This document shows positions 52,563-61,659 of a stretch of 64,000 bases of DNA, one piece after another. Position numbers and translations under genes: made by a program. Source of the DNA: Streptomyces venezuelae (GTDB lineage: Bacteria > Actinomycetota > Actinomycetes > Streptomycetales > Streptomycetaceae); the NCBI RefSeq assembly GCF_008642335.1, contig NZ_CP029191.1, positions 930,001 to 994,000 of the forward strand. Direction: 5' to 3'. The notes under the pieces were generated by a model. It was not told the DNA's origin and made no database searches. It was given only the letters and a program-made list of their open reading frames with translations. How positions within the stretch are numbered: position 1 is the first letter of the stretch; every line of letters starts with the position of its first letter.

Positions 52563-54065
52563 GTGATCCGGGACGAGGAGCTGGCCGCGCTGTTGCGCGC
52601 GGCGCCGTGGATGTCCGAGGACGGGCGCAAGGCCGACCGTTACGAGCGCGTCGACCACGCCGTGCTCGGCTCCGCGGTGGTGCTGCTGGTCGTGGCGGCG
52701 GTCGGCGGGCCCGCGGCGGGCCGGCGGTTCTTCGTGCCGGTGGAGATCGGGGGCGGGCGGTACGAGGGAGGCGGGCCGCGGGAGGCCCACGCCGTCGAGG
52801 AGTTCCATACGGAGGCGGTACGCAGGACGCTTGCGGGCGGGACGCTGCGCACGGAGCGCGGCGGCGCCGTGGAGTTCCGCGGCGCGGGCGGCGCCCCGGC
52901 CGGCTCCCTGCCCGAAGTGCGGCCACTCCCCTTCGAGCAGGGCTGGTCGTCCAACGCCCTGTCCCTCGTGGAGATCGGGGGCGTGCCGCACATCCACAAG
53001 ACGTACCGCGGCCTCGACGACGACGTCCGCGAGCCCGACCTGCTGCGGCTCATGAACGGCACCGGGCGCACCCCGGAGTGGGCGGGCGACTACGCGTACA
53101 CCGACCCCGCCTCCGGGACGCGCCACCCGCTGGGCGTCGTCTATCGCTACGCGCCGGGCGAGGGCATCGACGTACCGCTGCGGCAGAACCTGCGCTCCCT
53201 GTGGCCCGCCCTTTCGCGCCTCCTCGCCCACGGTGCGCCGGAGGCGGTGGCGCGGCACCATCTGCGGCCCCTGGAAGGGCAGTTGCGGGACGCGGGACGT
53301 TTCCTGCGCGGCTTCCACGCCGACCTCGCCGACCGTCTCGGCGACGGGTCGCCGCAGCCCGCCTATCCGGCCGGCGAACGCCTCGCGCAGGCCGAGCGGC
53401 GCCTCGCGGACCTGCACGACCGCACCACCGCCGATCCGGCACTGCCCGCCCGGACCGTGCGGGACGCCTTCACGTCGCTGGCCGCGGAAGTGGCGCAGCT
53501 GCACGCCGAGCTGGACCGGTCCGGGCCCTCCTGGTCCGGCGGCGGCCCCTGCCACGGCGACCTGCACCTCTCCCACCTGCTGTGGAACCCGCCCGCCCTG
53601 ATCGACCTCTCCACCCCGAGCACCGCCCCCACCGCGCCGGGCTGGGCCGCGCAGTCGCCACTTGAGGACATCGTGGCGCTGCAGCGCGGTCTGGAGTACT
53701 TCGCCGCGGACGAGGCGGCGTTCGAGGCCGCGAACCGGCTGGGCGTCGAGTCCCTGGAGACCATGCTCGGTTCACTCGACGCCGCTCCACACCTCTCACC
53801 CGCCCAACAGGCCGAGATACGCCGGGTGTTCGAGGTCGCGGACCGCTGGCGGGACCGCGTACGCGAGCTGCTCCTCGGGCCCGGACCCGCGTCCGACGAA
53901 CCGCTCCGGCGGCTGCTCTACCTGCGTCGGCTCCTCCACGAACTGGCCTACAACCACGCGCACACGCGCCCCTACCACGCCGCGATCGACCTCCGCCACG
54001 CCCTGCGGCTCGGCGGAGGCGGCAGCGGCGCCCACCGCGACTCCGAGGACGTGAGGCCGTGCTGA
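52563..54065 (+). CDS. maltokinase/APH-like sugar or cyclitol kinase
   Basis: The 500-residue protein resembles maltokinase: an N-terminal cap (1-~90) followed by a bilobal APH-type kinase. The catalytic loop is CHGDLHLSHLLW (around 336-347) with the metal Asp in LIDLSTPST; the canonical Asn of HGDxHxxN is not present. Maltokinase makes maltose-1-phosphate. In acarbose-type pathways an APH-like kinase (AcbU) phosphorylates the cyclitol, and this could be that enzyme; the choice cannot be made from sequence alone. GTG at 52563 with GAGG, 7-base overlap with the next gene. Confidence 0.75.
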   Translation: MIRDEELAALLRAAPWMSEDGRKADRYERVDHAVLGSAVVLLVVAAVGGPAAGRRFFVPVEIGGGRYEGGGPREAHAVEEFHTEAVRRTLAGGTLRTERGGAVEFRGAGGAPAGSLPEVRPLPFEQGWSSNALSLVEIGGVPHIHKTYRGLDDDVREPDLLRLMNGTGRTPEWAGDYAYTDPASGTRHPLGVVYRYAPGEGIDVPLRQNLRSLWPALSRLLAHGAPEAVARHHLRPLEGQLRDAGRFLRGFHADLADRLGDGSPQPAYPAGERLAQAERRLADLHDRTTADPALPARTVRDAFTSLAAEVAQLHAELDRSGPSWSGGGPCHGDLHLSHLLWNPPALIDLSTPSTAPTAPGWAAQSPLEDIVALQRGLEYFAADEAAFEAANRLGVESLETMLGSLDAAPHLSPAQQAEIRRVFEVADRWRDRVRELLLGPGPASDEPLRRLLYLRRLLHELAYNHAHTRPYHAAIDLRHALRLGGGGSGAHRDSEDVRPC

Positions 54066-56197
54066 CCCCCGAGCCCCCCGAGAACGTCGTACCGACGGTC
54101 GAGCCCCGCATGCACATCATCGAGACCTACTTCGAGTGCTGCGGCTTCGACCACACCTTCTTGCAGGGCGGCACCTCGGTGTACCTGTGGAACCTCTCCC
54201 GGGCGTTCGCCGCGCGCGGCCACCGGGTCTCCATCGTCACGCCCGCCCACGGCCGCCTCGACGACCTGCGGGCGCGCTACGACGTGGAGGACCTGCCGTA
54301 CGAGGACACGTACACCCTCCCGCTCGCCCTGGACCCCGAGGTCTGGCGGGGCTTCCCGGCCGAGACCGGGATCGAGCTGCGCACGACGGCGCACCGGATC
54401 CGGCTGGACGGCGTCGACCTGTACTTCCTCTCCAACGACTGGCTCGACCGGCTGCCGACGACGTTCTATCCGCCGTACTCCGCGAAGGGCCGCGACCTGG
54501 TCTTCTTCAAGCCACTCGTCTTCCAGGCCGACAGCGTGCGGTTCCTGCGCGGCTGGTTCGGCGAGGAGCGGGCCGTCGTGCACGCGCACGAGCCGTACTA
54601 CCACCACCTGCTGCCCGCAGCGCTGCGCGACGACCCCACGAAACTGGTCGTCAGCACCGTGCAGAGCAACATGCCGATCGCGAAGAAGGTGTACGGACCC
54701 GAGGTCCGGCGGCTGTTCGAACTCCTCGACGTGAAGGCGGAGTTCGAGGTGGCCACGGAGGGCTCGTACCCGGCTGCCGTGCTCCAGTACCAGCAGCTCA
54801 CCCACCTCCACTACGCCTATCCGCCGGACCACGTCGCGCTCTACGAGCTCACCGCCGAGCACGCCGACCTGATCGACTTCCTCTCGCCCGGCCAGCTCGA
54901 CTTCTACGCCTCGTTCCGCGACACCCCCTTCGCCGAGCTCTTCGAGCGGCTGCCGATGGCGGATGTCGTGCGGCGCAACGCGCACAAGATGTTCGTGGGC
55001 GGCTGCGCGATCTCCGACGAGTGGCTCGCCATGGACCCCGCCGAGGTCGACCGGGCGGACGTGCTCGGCGGTCTCGGGCTCGACCCCGGCCTGCCCACCT
55101 TCTTCCACAACGCGCGCTACGCCGTCCACCACAAGGGCCAGGTGGAGCTGGTGCGGGCGGTCGACCGGGTCCTGTCGGCCGGGCTCGCCGCCAACTTCGT
55201 GCTGCGCTGCATCGCCGGAGAGGGCATCGACGACCCGTACTTCCACGAGGTCGCGCGGCGGCACGCCGGGCGGCTGCACCTGGAGTGGGAGCGGGTCGAC
55301 GAACGGCGGGTGTTCGCCTACGCGGCGAGCTCCGACTTCTGCGTCTTCCCCTCCAAGTTCGAGATGGACACCTTCCTCATCGCGCAGGGCGAGGCGATGG
55401 CGTGCGGCGCCGTGCCCATCGCCACCGCCCAGGAGGGCATGGCGCACTTCCGGCACGCCGACGGCCCGTCGACGGGTACCGGTTTCGCCGTGAACCGGTC
55501 GTTCGCCGAGGACGACGAGCTGCTCGTCTCGGCACTGGCCGACCGGTTCCGGGAGGCGGTCACGCTGTGGTCGGAGGATCCGGACCGCTACCGCGAGCTG
55601 TCGGAGCGGGCGTCCGCCGTCGCGCGGGAGTTCACCTGGGAGCGCTGCGCGGACCTGCATCTGGCCGCGTTCGGACGCCTCTGGCGAGGCGACCCCACGG
55701 GGCCTTCCACCCAACTGGCGCTGCGACACGGGTGGTTCGAGCAGCTGCGGGACGCGGACAGCGCCGCGATCGCGGAAGCGGCGGTCGCGCACGGCGCCGT
55801 GGACGTCTACGAACGCCATGCTCCCCTGGACGCCGACGCCGCGCGCCGCATCTTCGCGGCCGCCTGGCAGCGGGCCGACTTCGCCGCCTGCGAGCGGGTC
55901 CTCGCACGGGGGCCGGGCGGGGCGGTGGAGCGGCAGGACGTGGACCGGCTGCGCGGCCGCTGCCGCGTGGGCGACGACGGCCGGATCGTCTACCGGCTGC
56001 CGCACGCGGAACGCGTCGAGCTGGTCGTCCCTTCCGAGACCGGCGCGGACGGCCGCGCGCTCCCCCGCGTGGAACTGCTCGAACGCACCGCGCCCGGCGA
56101 GTTCGGCGGTCCGGCGCCCGACCGCGCCGCCGACGCCCGGCTGCTCCTCACCCTCTCCTCCGGCCGCGTCACCTGGGACGAGGTGTGCCATGGCTGA
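54059..56197 (+). CDS. GlgA-like (GT5-type) glycosyltransferase
   Basis: The 712-residue protein is a GT-B enzyme with a starch/glycogen-synthase-like N-terminal domain ([37 protein letters not shown]; the usual K-x-GG loop is modified) and a C-terminal nucleotide-sugar domain with a Glu-rich [23 protein letters not shown] motif. A ~170-residue extra C-terminal region follows. It is a clear paralogue of the N-terminal part of the protein at 58265-61552. In acarbose biosynthesis, GlgA-like AcbS forms the C-N pseudoglycosidic link. Start GTG at 54059 within a 7-base overlap. Confidence 0.82.
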   Translation: MLTPEPPENVVPTVEPRMHIIETYFECCGFDHTFLQGGTSVYLWNLSRAFAARGHRVSIVTPAHGRLDDLRARYDVEDLPYEDTYTLPLALDPEVWRGFPAETGIELRTTAHRIRLDGVDLYFLSNDWLDRLPTTFYPPYSAKGRDLVFFKPLVFQADSVRFLRGWFGEERAVVHAHEPYYHHLLPAALRDDPTKLVVSTVQSNMPIAKKVYGPEVRRLFELLDVKAEFEVATEGSYPAAVLQYQQLTHLHYAYPPDHVALYELTAEHADLIDFLSPGQLDFYASFRDTPFAELFERLPMADVVRRNAHKMFVGGCAISDEWLAMDPAEVDRADVLGGLGLDPGLPTFFHNARYAVHHKGQVELVRAVDRVLSAGLAANFVLRCIAGEGIDDPYFHEVARRHAGRLHLEWERVDERRVFAYAASSDFCVFPSKFEMDTFLIAQGEAMACGAVPIATAQEGMAHFRHADGPSTGTGFAVNRSFAEDDELLVSALADRFREAVTLWSEDPDRYRELSERASAVAREFTWERCADLHLAAFGRLWRGDPTGPSTQLALRHGWFEQLRDADSAAIAEAAVAHGAVDVYERHAPLDADAARRIFAAAWQRADFAACERVLARGPGGAVERQDVDRLRGRCRVGDDGRIVYRLPHAERVELVVPSETGADGRALPRVELLERTAPGEFGGPAPDRAADARLLLTLSSGRVTWDEVCHG

Positions 56198-57326
56198 ACG
56201 GGACGCGATCGCGCGCACGGTCAGGACCGTGCTGCTCGCGGGCGGCGAGGGGCGGCGCATGGGTCCGCTCGGGACGGGGCGGCTCAAGCCGCTGGTGCCG
56301 TACGGCGGGGCGTGCCGGCTCATCGACTTCAGCCTCGCCAACGCGCGGGCGTCGGGCCTCGGCGAGGTGCTGCTGCTCTCGCAGTACGAGGAGCGGCAGC
56401 TGATGGACGACCTGCACCGGGTGTGGAATCAGCGGCCCGGCTTCCGGGTGCACTTCGGCCCGTACGACACCGCGTACGCGGCGGCGGTCTCCCGTCCACC
56501 GGCGGAACTGCCCGCCCGTACCTGGCCGTTGGAGCGGGGCACGGCCGACGCGCTGATCCGCAAGAGCACGTACGTCTTCGAAGGGAGCGGCACCCGGCCC
56601 GGCCCCGAGCACGTCCTCGTACTGCACGCCGATCACGTCTACCGCTTCGACTACCGGCCGCTGATCGACGCCCACCGCGCCTCCGGAGCCGCGCTCACCC
56701 TGGCGTACCAGCGCATCGACCCGCGCTGGGTACACCTGTTCGGCATGGTCGAGTTCGACGCGCGGGGGACGCTCACCGCGTTCGTGGAGAAGCCGGACGT
56801 CCCCACGAGCGACCTGGTCTTCGCGGCGTTCTGCGTCTTCGACGCCGCCGTCCTGCGCCGGTATCTGGAGCGGCTCGACGGCACCGACTGGCAGCACGAC
56901 ATCAGCCGGGACGTCATCCCGGCGATGCTCGCGGCCGGTGAGCACATCCGGGGCCACGAGGTGGCGGGCCACTGGGAGGACATCGGCACCGTCGAGCGCT
57001 ACCACCGCGCGCACCTCGCGCTCGCCGCGTCGCCCGCGGCCGGGCTGCCCGTCGGACGCATGCCGTGGACGGTGGCGCCGGACGTGCGGCGCTCCTGGGT
57101 GGCCGACCACTTCGGGGTGCGCGCGTCGGTGGTGCCGTCCGACCTGGTCAACGACGGCCGTGTGGAGGACAGCGTGCTCTTCCCCGGCGTGCGGATCGGC
57201 GCGGGCGCCCGGGTGCGGCGCAGTGTGGTGCTGCCCGGCGCCAGGATCCCCGCGGGCGCCGACATCGACGCGGCGGTCGTCCTGGAGGACGGCCGCATCC
57301 AGCAGACAGAAGGAGTACGCGCATGA
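56190..57326 (+). CDS. GlgC-like nucleotidyltransferase (AcbR-like)
   Basis: The 378-residue protein has the ADP-glucose pyrophosphorylase G-loop and lysine region [13 protein letters not shown]...[22 protein letters not shown] and a C-terminal left-handed beta-helix ([22 protein letters not shown]). In cyclitol pathways the GlgC-like AcbR activates the valienol phosphate as a nucleotide sugar analogue for the glycosyltransferase. Start overlaps the preceding gene by 8 bases (56190-56197). Confidence 0.85.
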   Translation: MAERDAIARTVRTVLLAGGEGRRMGPLGTGRLKPLVPYGGACRLIDFSLANARASGLGEVLLLSQYEERQLMDDLHRVWNQRPGFRVHFGPYDTAYAAAVSRPPAELPARTWPLERGTADALIRKSTYVFEGSGTRPGPEHVLVLHADHVYRFDYRPLIDAHRASGAALTLAYQRIDPRWVHLFGMVEFDARGTLTAFVEKPDVPTSDLVFAAFCVFDAAVLRRYLERLDGTDWQHDISRDVIPAMLAAGEHIRGHEVAGHWEDIGTVERYHRAHLALAASPAAGLPVGRMPWTVAPDVRRSWVADHFGVRASVVPSDLVNDGRVEDSVLFPGVRIGAGARVRRSVVLPGARIPAGADIDAAVVLEDGRIQQTEGVRA

Positions 57327-58249
57327 GTGAGCCGCAGTACGACGTCCTGGTGGTCGGCGGCGCCGGCGTCGACACGATCGTGCGTGTCGAGGCGCTGCGA
57401 CTGCCGCCCGGCGACTCGGTGTTCGTGCCGCCCGTGTACGACTACGTGGCGCACACCGGCAACGGCGTCGCCCTCGGCTGGCACGCACTCGGCCTGACCA
57501 CCAAGTTCATCGACTTCCTCGGGGACGACGCGCAGGGCCGCTCCGTCCTCGACGCGTACGCCGAGCGCGGCCTGGACTTCAGCCACGTCGTCTCGCCGCA
57601 CGGCACCCCGCGCGGCGTCAACCTCGTCGACCCCGAGGGCCGCCGCTTCTCCTTCTACGACGGCAGGCACCCCGCGGACCTGCGGCTGCCGCGCGACTTC
57701 TACCTGCCATACCTGGAGCGCGCCCGGCACGTCCACCTCTCCATCACCGGCGTCAACCGCGACATGTACGACGACATCCGCGGGCTCGGCGTGACCTGTT
57801 CGACGGACCTGCACGACTGGGACGGGCACAACCCGCACCACCGTGCGTACGCGCTCGCCTCCGATCACGTCTTCCTCAGCGCCGCCGCGATCCACGACCG
57901 GCTCGACGAGGTGCTGCACTCCGTGCTGGACGAGGGCAGGGCACGCCTCGTCGTCGCGACCGACGGCGCGGACGGCTGCCACGTCCTGGTGCGCGGCGAC
58001 ACGAAGGTGCGGCACTTCCCCGCGGTCCGGCCGGAGCGTCCCGTGATCGACAGCAACGGAGCCGGGGACGCCTTCGTCACCGCGTTCCTGCACTCCCTCT
58101 TCGAGGGACGCCCGGTGGAGGAGTGTGTCCTCGCCGGGTCCGTCTCGGGGGCCTTCGCCTGCGGCAGCGCGGGCACCCACACCGAGTTCATCGACCTGCC
58201 GGGGCTGCGCGGCGCGTGCGCGCGCGCGAGCGCCGCGGCCGCCGGCTGA
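57323..58249 (+). CDS. PfkB-family carbohydrate kinase (AcbK-like)
   Basis: The 308-residue protein has the ribokinase/PfkB fold with the N-terminal GGAGVDT motif and the C-terminal anion hole [13 protein letters not shown], with catalytic Asp. PfkB members phosphorylate sugars, nucleosides and cyclitols; in acarbose producers an AcbK-type kinase phosphorylates acarbose at C7. ATGA overlap at 57323-57326 couples it to the nucleotidyltransferase gene. Confidence 0.85.
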   Translation: MSEPQYDVLVVGGAGVDTIVRVEALRLPPGDSVFVPPVYDYVAHTGNGVALGWHALGLTTKFIDFLGDDAQGRSVLDAYAERGLDFSHVVSPHGTPRGVNLVDPEGRRFSFYDGRHPADLRLPRDFYLPYLERARHVHLSITGVNRDMYDDIRGLGVTCSTDLHDWDGHNPHHRAYALASDHVFLSAAAIHDRLDEVLHSVLDEGRARLVVATDGADGCHVLVRGDTKVRHFPAVRPERPVIDSNGAGDAFVTAFLHSLFEGRPVEECVLAGSVSGAFACGSAGTHTEFIDLPGLRGACARASAAAAG

Positions 58250-58264
58250 GGGGACTGCGCGCAC

Positions 58265-61200
58265 GTGCACATCATCAACTTCTCGTACGAGTGCGGCGGC
58301 TTCGACCACCGTCTGATGCGGGGCGGCCTGTCGCCGCTGGTCTGGAACCTGTCGCGCGAGTACGCCGCGCGCGGTCACCGCGTCTCCGTCGTCACCCCGG
58401 CCCACGGCCACCTCGACCGGCTCCGGGAGACGTTCCCGATCGAGGAACTCGACCACTGCGCCGACCACGTGGTGCCGCTCGTCCTCGACCCGGAGGTGTG
58501 GCCGGACCACCCCCCGGAGGTCGCCGTCGAGCTGAGCACGCGCGCGTACCGGCTCCGCCTGGACGGTGTGGACGTCTACTTCCTGTCCAACGCCTGCCTC
58601 GACCTGCTGCCCGACCGCCTCTATCCGCCGCCGGGACTGGAGGGCCGGGACCTGGCGCACTTCAAGCCGCTGGTGTTCCAGGTGGAGGGGCTGCGCTTCA
58701 TCAGGTCCGGCCTGCCGCCGCTCGCCCCGCCCTCCGACGCATGCGACCCCGAACCCGCGATCGTCCACGGCTTCGAGCCGTACTACCACTACCTGCTGCC
58801 GCCGGTCCTTGCCGCCGACCCGCGCTTCCGCACCGTGAGCACGGTCGCGGCCAACGCGCCCGTCGGTCAGCAGGTCCACCGGCCGCAGGTGGAGCGCCTC
58901 CTCGCGCTCCTCGGCGCCGGTGAGGGCATCGACCTGGACGCGCTCGACGGCCCGCCGCCGGCAGAGGACTCCACTGCGGCGACGATCGCGCGGGCCCTCG
59001 CCGGGACGCGCATGCACCAGGAGCGCAGACCCGATCACGTCGGCGTGTTCCCCCTGGTCGCCGCCCACGCGGACCTCGTCGACTTCGTCTCGCCCGGCCA
59101 GCGCGCCTACTACAGCACCTTCGAGGGCACCCCCTTCGAAGCGCTCTTCGCCACGCTCCCGGTGGCCAGGGAGCTCCGCGCCCATCCGCACAAGCTCCTG
59201 ATGGGCGGCTGCGGGGTGGCCGACAGCTGGCTCGCCCGTGACCCGGGCGCGGTGGACCGCGCCGCCGTCCTGAGCGGGCTCGGCCTCGACCCGGCGCGCC
59301 CCGTCTTCTTCCACGCGGCGCGCTACGCCGTCCACCACAAGGGCCAGCTGGAGCTGATGCGGGCGGTGGAGGAGGTTCTCGCCACCGACCCGGACATCAG
59401 CTTCGTCATCCGCTGCGCGACGGGGGGAGGCGGCGAGCCCGGTGCTGCCGGGCCGGCCGCCGCGAACGCCTGGTTCCAGAGCGTCGCCGACCGTCACCCG
59501 GGCCAGATCCACCTGGACTGGCGCCTCGCCGACGAGGACACGCTCTTCGAACAGGCCGCCTGCGCCGACTTCTGCGTCAACCCCTCCAAGTACGAACTGG
59601 ACGGCTTCCTCATCGCGCAGGCGGAGGCGATGGCGTGCGGGGCGGTACCGATCGCCACGGACCAGCGGGTCACGGCCCACTTCGGGCACGCGCGCCCGCT
59701 CGCCGACCCGGAGGCGACAGGGTTCTCCGTGCGCGGCTCGTTCCGCGACGACGACCCCGTGCTGGCACGCGAACTGGCCGACCGAATACGGCAGGCCGCG
59801 GCGGTCTTCCGGGACGACCCGGAGACGTATGACCGCCTGTCGGCCAACTCACGCCGCGTCGCCCGGCAGTTCACCTGGCAGCGGAGCGCGGAGCTGCGCC
59901 TCGCCGCGTTCGACACGCTGCTGCGCGGCGAACGGCCGCCCTTCCCCGCCGGGGACGCCATCGCGTGGGGCTGGTTCGACGCGCTGGACGACGCGGACTT
60001 CGCACGACACGGGGAACGGATCGCGGAGGCGGCCGCCGAACGGGGGGACGCGGCGACGTACGCGCGGTGCGCCCCGTCGGACGGGCCCGCCCTGGAACGG
60101 CTCTTCGAGGCGGCGTACGCACGCGCGGACTTCGCCCGCTGCGCGGAGCTCGCGGAGACGGCGGGGCGCGACGACTGGACGACGCGACTCGCGACGCGGT
60201 GCCGGACGACGCCGATCGTTGGGGGAGACGGTCGCGGGTGGCGGGTCGAGTACGTCCACGCCGGGGCGGAGCGCGTGGAGGTGGTCGTCGAGTCGGCGGG
60301 GGCGACGGGGGCGGCTCGGCCGGGGGCGACGCTGGAGTCCGCCGCCGAAGCGGTCGCTTCGGACGAGGCCGTGCCCGTCGGGAGCGGGGCCGGATTCCAG
60401 GCTCTGCGGGCGGCGGGCGACGGCACGTTCCACGGAGCCGTCGACGGGCTGCCCGCGGGGCGGGAACTCGTCGTCATGGTGACCCTGCGATCCGGCCGGG
60501 TCACCTGGGACACCGTCCCGGCCCCCGAGGTCCCTCCCCCGCCCTACCGGATCGTCGCCACCGACCTCGACGGCACGCTGCTGCGCGGCGACCTGACCGT
60601 GTCCGACCGCACCCGGCGCGCCCTCGCCCTGGCCACCCGGGCGGGCGCGCACCACCTCGTCGTCACCGGCCGGCCCGCCGCCGCCTGCCGGGAGTTCCTC
60701 ACCGCGCTCGGCTACCGGGGCATCGCGGTGTGCGGGCAGGGCGCCCAGCTGTACGACGCGGGCGCGGACCGGCTCCTCGACTCCGCCCGGCTCGACCTCG
60801 ACCTGGCCAGATCGGTGGTCGCCCGCGTCGAGGAGGCGCTCGGCACGCTGGAGCTCGGGGTCGTCACGGCGCCGCCCGAGAGCCGGTTCAAGGTGACGCC
60901 GCGCTTCGGGGAGCGGGTCCGGCACGGCTGGGACGTGACGGCCGACCGCGCCGAGCTGTGGTCCGACCCCATCGACAAGCTGGTCCTGCACCACCCGGAG
61001 GTACCGGAGGACGAACTGGCGGGCGTCACCGAGAAGTTGTGCGGCGACGACGTGAGCGTCGTGCACTCCGTGAAGGGGATGGTGGAGGTGCTGCCGCTCG
61101 GCACGACCAAGGGCGCGGGGGTCGCACGGGCGGCCCGGCTCCTCGGGTTCACGGGCGCGGACACGATCGCGTTCGGCGACATGCCCAACGACATCCCGCT

Positions 61201-61552
61201 CCTCGCCTGGGCGTCCCACGGAGTGGCCGTCGCCAACGCCCACCCGGAACTCCGCGCCATGGCCGACGAAATCGCCCCGAGCAACGAGGAAGACGGCGTC
61301 GCAACGGTCCTGGAACGCGTCTTCACCCCACCACAGAACCCCACACCACCGCCCCCCGAAGGCCCCGACACCAGGGCCACGCCCATGACCAACACACTCC
61401 CCACCCACCCGAAACCCGACACCACGGCCGCCGCCGAAATCGCGCCGAACGATGCGCAGGACGGCGTCGCACCCGCCGTGGGCCACCTCTTCACCCCACC
61501 ACAGAACCCGACCCCGCCACCCAAGGCCCCGACACCACGGCCACGCCCATGA
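58265..61552 (+). CDS. GlgA-like glycosyltransferase fused to Cof-type HAD phosphatase
   Basis: A 1095-residue fusion. Residues 1-~740 parallel the glycosyltransferase at 54059 (start [38 protein letters not shown]; sugar-binding [24 protein letters not shown]). Residues ~758-1020 form a HAD IIB (Cof) phosphatase: ATDLDGTLLRG, VVTGRP, and FGDMPNDIPLL. The last ~75 residues are Pro/Thr-rich, produced by a tandem DNA repeat. The two activities probably act on one substrate, glycosyl transfer plus removal of a phosphate; free-standing AcbI and AcbJ-type proteins do this in other clusters. GTG at 58265, 15 bases after the kinase. Confidence 0.85.
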   Translation: MHIINFSYECGGFDHRLMRGGLSPLVWNLSREYAARGHRVSVVTPAHGHLDRLRETFPIEELDHCADHVVPLVLDPEVWPDHPPEVAVELSTRAYRLRLDGVDVYFLSNACLDLLPDRLYPPPGLEGRDLAHFKPLVFQVEGLRFIRSGLPPLAPPSDACDPEPAIVHGFEPYYHYLLPPVLAADPRFRTVSTVAANAPVGQQVHRPQVERLLALLGAGEGIDLDALDGPPPAEDSTAATIARALAGTRMHQERRPDHVGVFPLVAAHADLVDFVSPGQRAYYSTFEGTPFEALFATLPVARELRAHPHKLLMGGCGVADSWLARDPGAVDRAAVLSGLGLDPARPVFFHAARYAVHHKGQLELMRAVEEVLATDPDISFVIRCATGGGGEPGAAGPAAANAWFQSVADRHPGQIHLDWRLADEDTLFEQAACADFCVNPSKYELDGFLIAQAEAMACGAVPIATDQRVTAHFGHARPLADPEATGFSVRGSFRDDDPVLARELADRIRQAAAVFRDDPETYDRLSANSRRVARQFTWQRSAELRLAAFDTLLRGERPPFPAGDAIAWGWFDALDDADFARHGERIAEAAAERGDAATYARCAPSDGPALERLFEAAYARADFARCAELAETAGRDDWTTRLATRCRTTPIVGGDGRGWRVEYVHAGAERVEVVVESAGATGAARPGATLESAAEAVASDEAVPVGSGAGFQALRAAGDGTFHGAVDGLPAGRELVVMVTLRSGRVTWDTVPAPEVPPPPYRIVATDLDGTLLRGDLTVSDRTRRALALATRAGAHHLVVTGRPAAACREFLTALGYRGIAVCGQGAQLYDAGADRLLDSARLDLDLARSVVARVEEALGTLELGVVTAPPESRFKVTPRFGERVRHGWDVTADRAELWSDPIDKLVLHHPEVPEDELAGVTEKLCGDDVSVVHSVKGMVEVLPLGTTKGAGVARAARLLGFTGADTIAFGDMPNDIPLLAWASHGVAVANAHPELRAMADEIAPSNEEDGVATVLERVFTPPQNPTPPPPEGPDTRATPMTNTLPTHPKPDTTAAAEIAPNDAQDGVAPAVGHLFTPPQNPTPPPKAPTPRPRP

Positions 61553-61659
61553 CCAACACACTCACCACCCACCCGAAACCCGACACCACGGCCGCCGAAA
61601 TCGCGCCGAACGACGAGCAGGTCGGCGACCCGACGCCGGGACCGGGGACCCCCACATGA
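61268..61659. repeat. imperfect tandem repeat, three copies of 161-168 bases
   Basis: Homologous blocks start at 61268, 61436 and 61597 (GAAATCGC(C/G)CCGA...), and a second shared block (ATGACCAACACACTC) lies at 61385 and 61549. The copies cover the 3' end of the glycosyltransferase-HAD gene and the gap before malQ. The block reads PMT in copy one but as proline then stop in copy two, because insertions shifted the frame. Confidence 0.75.
61549..61659 (+). CDS. possible 36-residue linker ORF between fusion gene and malQ
   Basis: The ATG at 61549 overlaps the fusion stop (ATGA, 61549-61552) and its TGA (61657-61659) overlaps the malQ ATG (ATGA, 61656-61659). The peptide (MTNTLTTHPKPDTTAAEIAP...) is entirely repeat-derived. 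It is probably a bridge for coupled translation rather than a functional protein. Confidence 0.35.
   Translation: MTNTLTTHPKPDTTAAEIAPNDEQVGDPTPGPGTPT

Noticed and set aside
57008..59689. Long minus-strand frame across the kinase and glycosyltransferase genes
   Set aside because: Lies opposite well-supported PfkB and GlgA-like genes and has no recognisable domain.
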